The position numbers and the translations under genes are program-made. DNA of 64,000 nucleotides from Sipunculus nudus (taxonomy: Eukaryota; Annelida; Sipuncula; Golfingiida; Sipunculidae), in assembly GCA_026874595.1 (NCBI GenBank), contig CM049311.1, positions 50,471,676 to 50,535,675 on the forward strand, read 5' to 3'. Of the stretch, positions 10,883 to 22,057 are shown in pieces (within the stretch, counting starts at the first letter, position 1; each line of letters starts with the position of its first letter). The notes below the pieces were generated by a model. That model saw nothing but the letters and a program-made list of their open reading frames with translations, was not told the origin of the DNA and made no database searches.

Positions 10883-11530
10883 CTAGGGACCCATGGGTCT
10901 CGACTCTCAGCTGCATTTGTCTATAAGGATATATGTTTATGAGGTTTTCAAAAATATTGTGATCCTGTGATCAGTTTGAAGCCAACCTGTCTACCCAAAC
11001 TGGAGTTATCATCCATAAACTGATTTATGAATGGATGGGCCCTGTGACTTCTCCAGATTCCATAAGTTACTTCCACTTGGCAGGTGAGCAACATATGGAA
11101 GATAGAATGTTTGGGACAGAAATTTTGGCTAAAAATACATCAACAATCTTTTTTTAAGAAGTGGGTCCTGTGACGATGACCTTTGACCTTGTGACCCCCA
11201 AATCAATCAGTTTCTTCCGCTATTGGCAGCTAAGCTGTATGTGCAAGATGAAAAGTTTGGGATGAAAAGTTTGGCTTAAAACGCAGCCATAATCTTTTTA
11301 AATAAGTGAGTCCTGAGACCTTGACCTTTGACCTCATGACCCAAAAATCATATAGGTTCCTGCTTTAGTGGCAGGCCATACGTAAGTCAAGTTTGAAATC
11401 CATGTGTCAATACAACCTGGAGTTATCATCTGGAAACAAATTTGTGTGGATGGACGGATTGACAGACAGACAGACAAACAGAGACACAGACAAGGTGATT
11501 ACTATATGGCATCCACTTGTGATCAATAAA
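10883..11530 (+). mobile_element. Partial CCCATGGGTC-start repeat with TGACCTTTGACC sites
   Basis: It begins with CTAGGGACCCATGGGTCT and CTCAGCTG. It contains TGACCTTTGACC sites near 11178 and 11320 and ends in a GACAGACAGACAG run (11461-11480) without the usual CAGCTGAGCT end. It appears right-truncated. Confidence 0.5.
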
Positions 11531-11632
11531 CACACCAGGTTTTGGGACACTAGATGTAATTGCAGCTGAGAAACTGACATGATTGTTGTCATTTTATAGT
11601 AAAAAATAGAAAAATATTTGTTAAAATGACAA

Positions 11633-11664
11633 ACAAGGGACCTATGGGTCACGACGCTCAGCTG
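11633..11664 (+). repeat. Left end of a CCCATGGGTC-type repeat
   Basis: ACAAGGGACCTATGGGTCAC followed by GACGCTCAGCTGATCATG matches the left ends at 7932, 10883 and 30198. How far the element extends to the right is unclear because no matching right end is identified before 16372. Confidence 0.6.
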
Positions 11665-12189
11665 ATCATGATTGAACTATAAATGTATCACCATTGTGAT
11701 ACTATATTTAGTCGACAAACCTTATGAATATCATGGACCTATTAGGCTATTATAAAGGAATATAATGTAATATGCGAGTAAATCATGTATGAAATTACCT
11801 GACTGATGGATTAATATGGAGTAAATATAGTGGTTTATTTTTTATTTATTTGGGAGCTGTTGAAAATAGCAATATATTTGAGCAAATATGAATGCAATGA
11901 CAGTACACTAAGCAGTGGTAGAATGATGATAAGGCTATTTGTTGAAGGATCTATAGTGTATAGAAGTCTGCAAGATTTCAATTTGACATATATAATGTTA
12001 TTATTAACTATGCTGAAGAGTGGATTTATGAATTGTGACTGTATGACATGATATCTCTTAGGTACATTATATTGATGCCCACCACATCTACATATTACAC
12101 AATATTGACATAATTTCTGGCACGTATATAGGCAACAAACAGTTATACAATATATAAAAATATGAATATATCTGATTCAACTTGTTCTC

Positions 12190-14880
12190 GTTTACTGAGG
12201 CTGACATTGGGATGGGGTTCGGAGAAGGAAACAGTGTGGGCAGCAAGGAGGGTTGGATTTAGAGAGAAAAGGAGATAGAGAGAGAGGGAGGGAGCATTCA
12301 ACAGTACTTAAACACCTGGAAGGTTAAAATCTAAAATATTATGAAATGTAGATAAAGTCTGAGAGAAAGAGGTAATCAAGGCCACGGTTGGTTGATATGA
12401 TTGAAGAAATTGTTGCAAATAATATTTTAAGATCTGACCTTGCGCTTTCATTGGATACCTTTTTGACAGGCTGTTGACAGTTCAACATTTTACACATTTG
12501 TCTAATGAGATCCAATTTTTTAAATTTAAACTTTAATTAAACTGTTTTTTCTATTTTATGATATGTATACAGTTGCTATAAAATTCCCACACCACAGGCG
12601 GAAGGACTTGATGGGGGGAGGGGGGGTTACGATGGGAGTTACAACGCCTCTGTCTCTCTGTATATATTTTCTTCAAATTATTAAATTTTATGCTATAGCA
12701 ATAGCACTATTGTTGACAGTGCGAAGGAGCATGGACTTAGGAGTGAGAGAGAGAGAAAGAGAGAGAGAGAAAGAGAGCTAGAAAGAGAGAAAGGGAAAGA
12801 GAGAGGAGAAATGCTCTCTGGTAATTACTGCCTGACCCAGCCTGACCCAGACACTCACAGAATCTCTGTATATATTTTCTTCAAATTATTAAATTTTATG
12901 CTATAGCAATAACACTATTGTTGACAGTGCGAAGGAGCAAGGACTTAGTGGGGTGGGGGAAGGGGATGGTGGGAGTTACAATACCCTTGCATATACGTAC
13001 AGGATATGAAATTTAATTAATCAGAGCTTACAGGAAAAAAAAGTTTATTCATAATTATTAAATATTTAAAACAGGCAAGAAAGCTAGAGAAACAAAGCAA
13101 ATAATTTTAATTCCCATTTTTCTGAGCCAGGAAATTATGAACAATTTTTACATAAATTCCCTTTTTTATATCATCATTTTTTTCCAGGTTTGAAAATGTA
13201 ACTATACATTTAGAGTATAACATATATATAAGAATATTTCAGTTGATTCACATTTCTTAATTGCATCAACATATATATCTAATAAATTAGGTTTATAGTA
13301 CCTGTCAACTTAATGGGGTGGAGGGAGGAAGGGAGGCATAGGGGTGAGAGAGAGAGAAAGAGAGAGAGAGAAAGAGAGCTAGAAAGAGAGAAAGGGAAAG
13401 AGAGAGGAGAAAGGCTCTCTGGTAATTACTGCCTGACCCAGCCTGACCCAGACACTCACAGAAGCAGTAAGCAAGGAGTGAAGGTGTTATGTAACAGCCT
13501 GGAACACTGTTAACCAATGACTTGATGTAAACATTCAAGACATGGTGCTATAAATATGGGTCACTGTGCTTAGCTGAAGTTGGCCTTGAAGGTAAAAATC
13601 TAAAATAATAATGGAGATCAAGTCTAAGATGAAAAGGTAATATATGCCATGGCTGGTTGACATGATTGGTTTGTATTGATGAGTGAGAAATTGTTGCAAA
13701 TAATATTTTGTGACCAAACCATGCATTCTCTAATGTCAAAATTGAAGCATGTGAGCAGTTTGTGAACATAAGATGTATATTATTACCATGATCACTGGCT
13801 GGCTTTTTGATAGTTTGTTGACAGTTCAGTAGTTTACACATTTGCTCAATTGGATCTATTTTACATAATATATATTATTAAATATATGTATTTTTATTTT
13901 ATAAAATGTATACAGTTGAAATATAACTGATGTCTCCAGTCCCCAGATGCAAGAACCTGGTGGTGGTGGTTGGGGGGGGGGGGGTGGAGGGCTGGAATGA
14001 TGGGAGTTACAACATCTCTGTATTAACATAGTGTATATACATATAGGATTTCCACTTAATTCAACAATACTTACAGGATTAAATAGTCCATTCACAATTA
14101 CATAATATTTAAAAAAGGACAGACAGACTGTTAGACAAACAACGCTGATAATATATTTTAATATTTTAAAGTTTTTCATCTGCAATATTACACATCTGAA
14201 TACATAAGTTGCTTTCAAATTTCAGACATTAATGGCTTAAATCCATACACATACAGCATATGAAAGTTATTTCAACAGTGCTTAAAGGAAAAATTTCATA
14301 ATTAGTATATATATTTAATGATAATTGAGAGATGATGGACAGACAAGAGCTGATCACTTTATGTTCCATTCTCCTGGGGCAAGAATATGTTTCAATATTA
14401 GATCTTAATTTTTTCTAATCCAATTATCTTTCAAATTGAAAAAATTGTACACATTTGCAATATTAACTAATGTCCCAGTGCACAGGTGACGGTGAGGTGC
14501 TAGGGATCAATGACAGCCGGGGGTGGGGGGGGGGGGGGGGAAGAGATGGGATTAACAACACTTTTGCATAAACATTCAGGGCAAACAAAGCCTGATCTCC
14601 AATTCTGCTGAGGCTCGAAAATAATGAACACATGTTTGTATTAGATCCTCATTTTTTTATTTTAAGTTTAATTTGTATACATTTCCAATATAACATATAT
14701 TTCTGAATATAAACATTGATTCATAATTCTAAATTGCATCATCATAAATCTCAATCTTGTCATGTAACACCACATCATGCATACAAATGTATATTTATAT
14801 ATTCATGGGGGGGGGGGGGGGGGGAGGGGGTGTGATATGAGAACAATTGTACACCTGTCACAGCAGGGGATCTCCCCCAG
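12190..14880 (+). repeat. Decayed tandem region with G-runs and (GA)n tracts
   Basis: Several direct repeats interlace. A block with CTGTATATATTTTCTTC and ending GCGAAGGAGCA occurs at about 12655 and 12865. A GA-rich tract followed by TACTGCCTGACCCAGCC occurs at about 12745-12862 and 13340-13462. GGTTGATATGATTG or GGTTGACATGATTG with TTGTTGACAGTTCA occurs at 12390-12490 and 13655-13830. Each unit carries a G-run next to ATGGGAGTTACAAC or a variant (12613, 12960, 13972, 14525, 14807). The unit is roughly 1 kb but too rearranged for a clean period. No gene is evident. Confidence 0.6.
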
Positions 14881-14984
14881 TGACTGAAACAAATCAGGAA
14901 CCCTGGCATAGCTGACTTCCAGTGACCTGGAGTGGCCTACCTGCATCTGGAACAAAGCAAGTGACTACAATAGACCCTCAAGAT

Positions 14985-16387
14985 AAAATTCAATAACTAG
15001 CCTAATTTTCAACCTTTTAGTTTCAAATTTCAGATTTAAACACATTAAATACTTATGTTTACATTCTGAGAAAATTAAATCAACAGTACTCACAGGGAAA
15101 AAATGTGCCATGGTCAAAGTTGGGTAAAATTTCAGGTACTGATTTTATGTTTATGCTAATAACTTATAAAATTTACAAAATACAGATCTAATTTTGGGTA
15201 TACAATTGAATCTTAATTAAACAAAGTTATATACTTAAAAAAAATTTTCTAGCTTCAATAATTTTCATGAAACCTGAGTAAATATTTTTCCTGATTTTTT
15301 ACAAAGTCAATTTTGTTTGGGCACATAACTTAAAACAATTACGCAATACTGACATCATTTCTGGCATGTGCATAGCGAATGTATAGAAAAATATGTATAT
15401 TATATATGATCAAAGTCAGATCAGTGGTTTTGATACTAGGCAGTCCTGAAGTGTAACAAAGGGTCTTAATGAAAAAATGAAGTTTTTCATTAATATCTCA
15501 AAGGAATTAAGTTCTGGTGACCAAATTCTTGGCATGGTAGGGGATTTTGGAGACATCTTACAGTATGCCTAATTTAAGGAACTTAGAGCTGAAGCTGGGG
15601 AGCTGAGCTCTAGCAAACTGCATAACACTAGGTTGATGTAAACAATATGTGACATGGTGCTTGAAAACTTGAATAAAATCTACAGTTTTTAATCAACTGG
15701 TTTCAAATTTTAAATGTTAACAGTTGAAATGCTAACAAAAACATGCTTTGAAAATTAAATCCACAGCAGTTACAGGAAAAAAACGTGCCATGGTCACGGT
15801 TGGGCAAAGTTTAAGGTACCAATTTTTTATTTTTGCTAATATTTAACAAAATTTAAAAGATTTTGATCAAATTTTGGGTATACAATTTAATTTTGATTAA
15901 TAAAAGTTATATTACTTGAAAAAAAGCTCTTAGCTTTAACAAGTTTTGTGTTAAGTGATCAAATTTTTTTCCTGATTATTTACAAAATGCATTATGTTTG
16001 GGCCCATAACTTTTTTAAATTATATAATACAGACCCAATTTCTGGCATGTACATAGGAACCATATAGAGGATTATTTATGGTAAATATGAGGAAAAACAG
16101 ATGAGTGGTTTTGATATTAGGCAGTCCTGAAGTGTGAAAATAGGATTTTAATAAAAAATTGAGGTTTTTCCTTAATTTCTCAAAGGAACGAAGTCGCAAA
16201 GACCCAGTTTTCGGCTTGGTAGGAGATCTTGGGGACATCTAACATTATGCTGAATTTTGGATTCCTAGGTCTTACGGTTTCAAAACGTGCCACATCTACG
16301 GACGGACGGACGGACGGACAGACGGACAGACGACGGACAATGGACCATGACTATAGCTAAGATGACTTATAGTCAGCTGAGCTAAAA
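14985..16387 (+). mobile_element. GGAC-tailed dimeric repeat, most complete copy
   Basis: Two monomers start with AACTAGCCTAATTTTCAAC and AATCAACTGGTTTCAAAT-type blocks. The shared AAATGTGCCATGG or AAACGTGCCATGG falls at 15105 and 15785, a period of 680 bp. The tail has GGACGGACGGACGGACGGAC at about 16301 and then GACTTATAGTCAGCTGAGCT (16363-16382). It served as the intact reference for the interrupted copy at 31385-35620. No coding frame is convincing. Confidence 0.75.
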
Positions 16388-17110
16388 ATACAGGCGGGGC
16401 CACCACTTTTTGGGAACTGAACAAACTAGTCATGGTCAATATTCAAGGCAAGATTCATGACAATCCATGCATTAATTATCAAGATATTGGAGGTTTTGTA
16501 TTATATTTTTGATTATTCTGGCGGGTACTTTCAAGCCCCATAGCTCCGAGGATATGGGTCACAGTGACCTAATTTCAGGTTTCCGAGGAGATTTTTTATT
16601 GACCTCCTTGGATGTTAACTTAGAAGTTTCTAGTACCAGCAGTTACAATTGTGCCCTGCTGACGGACGGCCGGACGACTGGACGGCCGGACGGCCGACAG
16701 ACAAAGCGCCATTCCTATACCTCAGTTGACTTACAGTCAGCTGAGCTAAAAATATGGCGCCACAACCTTTAGGGAACTGACAAAATTAGTCATGATCAAT
16801 ATGCTAGGCAAGATTCATGACAATCCATGCATTAATTATCAAGATACTGGAGGTTTTGTATTATATTTTTTATTATTCTGGGGGGGGGGGGGGAGGGGGT
16901 ACTTTCAAGCCCCATAGCTTGGAGGATATAGGTCTCCATGACCTAATTTCAGATTTCCAAGGAGTTTTTTTATTGACCTCCCTGGATTTTCACTTAGAAG
17001 TTTCTAGGTCCAGCAGTAACGATTTGTGCCCTGCTAACAGACAGCTAGATGGACGACGGACAAAGTGCCATTCCTATAACTCAGTTGACTAACAGTCAGC
17101 TGAACTAATA
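16386..17110 (+). repeat. 360 bp tandem duplication ending in CAGCTGAGCTAA
   Basis: AGATTCATGACAATCCATGC occurs at 16451 and 16811, and the following blocks (TCAAGATA, GTACTTTCAAGCCCCATAGC, ATTTCAG, GACCTCC) repeat in order. The ends read TCAGCTGAGCTAAAAATA (16736) and TCAGCTGAACTAATAATA (17094). In the second unit the sequence after ATTATTCTG is expanded into a 14-base G run (16880-16893). Confidence 0.8.
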
Positions 17111-17183
17111 ATAGGTTGAATGACCATTTTTACAACATGTTTCATGTTAGGCTCCCCCCCCCCCACACACACACACACACAAA

Positions 17184-17459
17184 AAAGGTATAGTTCTCAG
17201 GCATCGCCCCCATCAGTTTTAACCCCCGTATCAAAAATTTTTATTTTGATTTTCATCATTAAAGAAAATTATAAAATACAATTTTTATTAGATTTCCTTT
17301 GTTATGTAGTGCTTTTACCTGTTTAGCAAAAAAATTGTTATTATCTAGCTTTTCCCTGATCATGACAATTTTATTGAAACATACAAGATAGGTAAAAAAA
17401 AATTGCCCGCCCATACTGATTAAAAAAAAAAGTGCCTGAGAACCTTACTTTTTTTTTTG
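17184..17459 (+). mobile_element. Small inverted-repeat element (MITE-like)
   Basis: GTTCTCAGGCA at 17193-17203 is matched in reverse complement by TGCCTGAGAAC at 17433-17443. The body is about 250 bp of AT-rich non-coding sequence. A second copy with the same left end (GTATAGTTCTCAG) and body lies at 21743-21945 and lacks the right end. The shared order of blocks (CTTTTACCTGTTAGCAAA, CTTTTCCCT, GAAACATACAA) supports a dispersed element. Confidence 0.7.
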
Positions 17460-17474
17460 GGGGGGGAGGCCTTA

Positions 17475-17507
<33 letters not shown>

Positions 17508-17508
17508 C
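17475..17508. repeat. (TG)n(TA)n microsatellite
   Basis: A TG run passes directly into a TA run. It lies just outside the small inverted-repeat element. Confidence 0.9.
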
Positions 17509-17509
17509 T

Positions 17510-18599
17510 GAATGTATGCGTGCTTGATGTGCATCTCTGAGACAAGGAAAACCTCAGCATCTACAACTCTGAATCAATACAACTCTGGTCTCCATGATTA
17601 AGGACTAGACACTGCGGATGAGGAATGGCTGATCTGAGGACACTATATAGATGAAGTCTCCAGCATCATAAACCTTGTACTTTTTCAGCTTACAAGATCC
17701 TCATGCAGACACATCATGCTAATACAGCAAGTTCATCTTGGCTTTGGTCACATATGAAAAAGATGTTAACTGTACAATGGATGTGATAGTTTCACACCAG
17801 GTTTTACTTCTGGGAGTGACCTAATATGGTCTGTAGTCTTGATCTTTCACTTTGCAGAGAGAGAACCCCCTGTCCATCATCTTGAAAATTTTTGTATTAT
17901 GTTGAGAACAATTCAGTGTACACTGGTTTATTATGATTAAAGTAAAAAACTTTGTGTGGTCCAGACAGTGCAATTTTACCAGGGTGATTAGAACTTCACT
18001 TTACATGCAGTAAACAGAATATGTTCATCTCAGAATCATGGGTTAAAGGACCAGAATTCATTTCATCTTGTGGTAAGTAATCTGATCATTGAAAGATTCC
18101 CGCTGAGGTACTGACCTCATACTGTCCAGTATCTGTACTGATAACCTTGTTCTGATATTGCAGCATGATAACACAAGTATCCCAAACACACTGAATCAGG
18201 ACCACTGACACCAGCTATAAGTGCCTGACAGGAAATATAGTGACATATAGTGGTCATAGTGCAGAGATTTTCAGAGAATCTTCCTGATAAACAAAGTCAC
18301 TGTCCTTGGACACTGAACAAGCAAATGACAGTTCACCAAAGAATGAGTTAAAGTTTGTAAAAGGACTTTATATATGAGCTAGTGTGACAGTAGATTTATA
18401 GAAGGAGAAACAGGATAGACAAAGAGAGAAGAAATCTATGAACACCTGGATAAATCCAGGAGAATGAGCTTTGGCTAAGTTCAGTGTTACTGAACACCTG
18501 GGTTAACCAATAATGACTTAAAAGACCCCACCATGCTGATTTCTCTTATCCCACATGGTAATGAAAATTGCATGAGTGATATGCGAGTGGCATTTTGAA
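17510..18599. other. Single-copy-looking sequence, no gene seen
   Basis: The composition is ordinary and moderately AT-rich, with no tandem structure and no match to other parts of the window. I find no open frame with convincing splice borders. Confidence 0.4.
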
Positions 18600-18601
18600 T
18601 A

Positions 18602-20123
18602 CCGTAATGTCTACATCAGTTTGTATCCTTCATTAGTTCGCACACTTTAAATTTCCTGAATCATATTTTTCTATATTACATATATGAATTCGTACACCAA
18701 CATACTGTGCCGATATTAGCTATTGCCGGTGACCACCGGCGGTCCGTATGAACAGTTATTGTAGCTATGATTAAAACAGCTTTGCATGCGGAGATGAATC
18801 AAATGTCTACGCTGTTCACCTGATAACAACACATCTTTATGTCTTAGTGCGAGGAAGTAACATGATAATTTATCGGAACAATTTTATCAGATTTGCGACT
18901 TCATGTATGTAAATAGGAAAAACTGTCGCTTAACTGATACCGATGGGCCATCTTTGCTTCAGATGAATGTGATTTGAACAATAGAACTCGAGGTAAAAAA
19001 TGTGTCTTAATCGATAATATTTTGTTTACTTAATAATATAATAAGAAGGATTTGTAAGTGGGACAAAAATCACATTAGCTGATGATCATATACTAGTAAT
19101 CCACTTGGGACAAACCTCGCACGGACCGCTGATCACAGGCATGAACTGGTGCTAAAAGACATCAAAGGTTAAATGAAGATTGTCAGAGTGCTTTGAACCG
19201 CAGCTACAAAGGATATACCGCTGTCTTCAAGTGTTTTAATTTGATAAATCCCGGTTATGTCCGTGAAATAATTTTTTTTTTCCCTCTGTATAAATCTTAT
19301 TAGAATCTCCCAAATAAAAACTTCCGCGTAATTCGTTGGTTTCTGTGGCCATTTGGTTAAAGGCGCATGAACTGCTTTAGTGTAAACTAAGTGCCCCTGG
19401 TTCAAACCTACCAGTTTTTCCCCCTTTTATGTTACTCCCCCGTCCCAGTTTAAAAATATGATAAACATATATTTTTTTCCTTTATTTCTTTCCACTGAAA
19501 TTACCAAACGGGTAAAATAAACAATTTATTGAAATATATAAATAAATCTGCTGAGATTAAATATTCACGGCTGTAATAATATAAGTTCACTTGCCGCCAG
19601 GTGGCACCCCGAATAAATTTCATTAACGCCCTAAAATCACCATTACCATTTTATAAGGGCGTATTCTGCAATCCATACAAATAATGTTTGTAAATGAATT
19701 AAATGTTGCCATGAAGTATTACAAAACAATAGCCCATTTTCTTACCACTAAAGATGCTACGCACCGCTGTAGGCCGTGAGAGACCCCTGGCTAATGATGT
19801 TTTCCTTTCATGTCCAAACTGTGAAACACTTCGTTGCTTGTTTGTTTACCAGTAATTTATTTGATGTGTAATATTAAGGTGATCAGTGACTCCTGTCAAT
19901 TTTGTATGCACCACAGCCGTGATCAAGTAAATTTGTTAACATACTAATGAGGTACAAATTAAACAGTTTGGGGTAATGAATTACTGAAGTTCTATTGCCG
20001 GTAGCTGGATTTTTGACGATCTTTATGATCTTTTGTGCCGGTCTGTGGGTTACGAATGTTAAGTCTGTTACGGCCGGCAGTACAGGCCGTCCCGGTTACC
20101 CCCGACCGGCGCGGCTAAAACCC

Positions 20124-20174
<51 letters not shown>

Positions 20175-20439
20175 CACCGGTTTATAAAATGCCAGTTACG
20201 GGATAAACTGGATATCTTTTTCGTCACCAGCAGCGCTCACATATATTCCCGAACAAGTGTTAAATAATAATTAACATGGGAGTTGCCGTACATCATCTAT
20301 AATGGCCCATCGCCGGTTCTCAGGTGTCAAACGATCTTCTCTCCTGCAATATTCTAATTTTTCATATTTTACTTATAATAATTCACACACTGAGAAAAAT
20401 AATTATTTTTTCCTGTACGAATTCAAGTAGACATTACGG
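18602..20439. mobile_element. 1.84 kb element with 13 bp inverted ends and TA flanks
   Basis: CCGTAATGTCTAC at 18602-18614 is exactly inverted at 20427-20439 (GTAGACATTACGG), and both are flanked by TA on the outside (18600-18601 and 20440-20441). TA duplication is the signature of Tc1/mariner-type and some other DNA transposons. The interior has CpG-rich parts (GCCGGTGACCACCGGC hairpin at 18725-18740, GGCCGGCAGTACAGGCCG near 20073) and a (TA)n run, but no frame over 78 residues. A non-autonomous copy is the simplest reading. Confidence 0.65.
20123..20172. repeat. (TG)n(TA)n microsatellite
   Basis: GTGTGTGT is followed by about 21 TA units, inside the 18602-20439 element. Confidence 0.95.
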
Positions 20440-20606
20440 TATATATTTATATACGTTATGTGAGTTAACTTGATGCTGCAGATATACTGATATAGACTGC
20501 TTGTGTTCTTGTTATAAGCAGAATGTACTTGCATTATTATTAATATTATTTTTATTATTAATGGTTGTTAAATCAGGGATGCAATTTGCTGCGTTTGCAT
20601 TTTATT

Positions 20607-20820
20607 GTATCCGCAAAACTCTTTGCGGATACTATGTTTTCAGATGGACGCTGCTGCCACAGCATCGGTTAAATTCTGGAGAACTCCTCCATAACAACTG
20701 GACTGAATTTTATGAAACTCTGAATTATGATCAGCTTACATGTGAACTGCTGCACCCTCATTTTGGGTTGACCCCTGACCTTTCCTCTCTATTCCATACC
20801 AAAGTATACTTCACCTAATT
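20607..20820 (-). mobile_element. Reverse-oriented right end of a diverged GTATCCCC-type element
   Basis: ATTGTATCCGCAAA, loop ACTC, then TTTGCGGATACTATG gives a 26 nt hairpin with an 11 bp perfect stem. It is in the same place and followed by the same ACTATGTTTTCA as the reverse complement of 1690-1726. The next bases (GATGGACGCTGCTGCCACAGC) take the place of the CGG run. The arm bases differ from the GTATCCCC copies in a paired way. The left end is not found. The 105-residue frame that crosses this region (20501-20818) is not considered a gene. Confidence 0.6.
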
Positions 20821-21742
20821 ACATGAACTGCACTAATAAAGTTATGATAAAAATAACAAACAATCAGTTTGATGAAAATACAAATAATCAATATTTTGAT
20901 GAATAATCATTCACGATATTAATGATGTATATATATTGTTGATATTTATATTGTTGATATCAAGTGACTCATTAATTATATATATATATATATATATACA
21001 CAATATTCATACAGTGTTACTTCTGCACTGTAGCAGGTTTTACTCATGATAAATAAATTAACAGATTTTAAATGTAGTTATACATCTATTTAAAATTTAT
21101 TTCAAAATATTTTTTTGAGGGGGGCTTTTGAACAAGGGGGGGGGGGGGGTTATCGTTATCCATACCCATTAATGTGTCAGACATCCATGCTAATATGCAA
21201 CACATCTCACTCTTTTTTACCTTACCACTCAATTAATGCCTTACTTCTCCTGTGCCACTCTGATTTCATTTGATACACATAATCGCTTGTCTTGTACCCA
21301 TATTCTAGTTATTGAATGTTCACTGTGAGAGTACATTTCAGTTTCTCAATGGGGCAAGGACCATCTCACCCAAGATTTCAGGTCTCCCTTCATATTTAAA
21401 ACACATTGATACAATATAACTTTTGTTCACAATTAATTGATTATTTCACATGTTAGATATTCACAATATTTACTGGATATAGCTATATAAGAATAATTAA
21501 TAGCAGTAGATTTGGTCATTCTAGGTACTCTGGTGTTTAGAAAGCCTGGGTTCACCAGAGTGACCTTGTGTCTGTTTGAAGTGGGCTTGATCCTTAATAA
21601 TTGGGTGGCCTAGTTGTGGTGAAGGACACTGTTTAAGCATCTGTCACAACAAATGGGTGTCTACAAGATGTGCAACAGGTGTCACTTAGTGCAATCTGTC
21701 CAATCCAGCATCCTACCATGCATCTTAGGCCAAACCAATAAA
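20821..21742. other. AT-rich sequence, no gene seen
   Basis: This stretch includes a TA run (20977-20998) and a 14-base G run (21136-21149). There is no exon-like structure. Confidence 0.4.
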
Positions 21743-22057
21743 GGTATAGTTCTCAGACTCAGGCACTGCACATCAATTTTAACCCCCTGCATCAGAATTT
21801 TGATTTTCATCTTTCAAGAAGATAAAATGATACAAATTTGCTAAAATTCACTTTTTATTTATTGCTTTTACCTGTTAGCAAAAAAAATCATGCTTTTCCC
21901 TTATCATCTGATATTTTTATCGAAACATACAAAAAAAGGTAAAAAAATATATGAGTGATTTTATCCCACGGCAGACAAACAACGGAAGCTGTGCAAAAAT
22001 GGTTGCAGGTGGCACCACCAGTTTTGCATATGAGAGCTATGCGAGATCTATACACAT
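21743..22057 (+). mobile_element. Truncated small inverted-repeat element joined to a fragment of the 278 bp array family
   Basis: 21743-21945 matches the element at 17184-17459. From about 21951 the sequence reads GAGTGATTTTATCCCACGGC, then GGTTGCAGGTGGCACCACCA, matching the repeat unit of 32440-33960. This fragment stops after TATACACATCCC, where the 44 bp array begins. Two or three repeat families are therefore joined in 300 bp. Confidence 0.65.

Noticed and set aside
13856-14218. 120-codon minus frame with a poly-Pro stretch
   Set aside because: The prolines translate a G-run and the region is decayed repeat.
20501-20818. 105-codon plus frame with a hydrophobic N-terminus resembling a signal peptide
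   Set aside because: It crosses the reverse-oriented hairpin end at 20607 and the repeat body after it; the hydrophobic part comes from a TTATTATTAATATTATT run.
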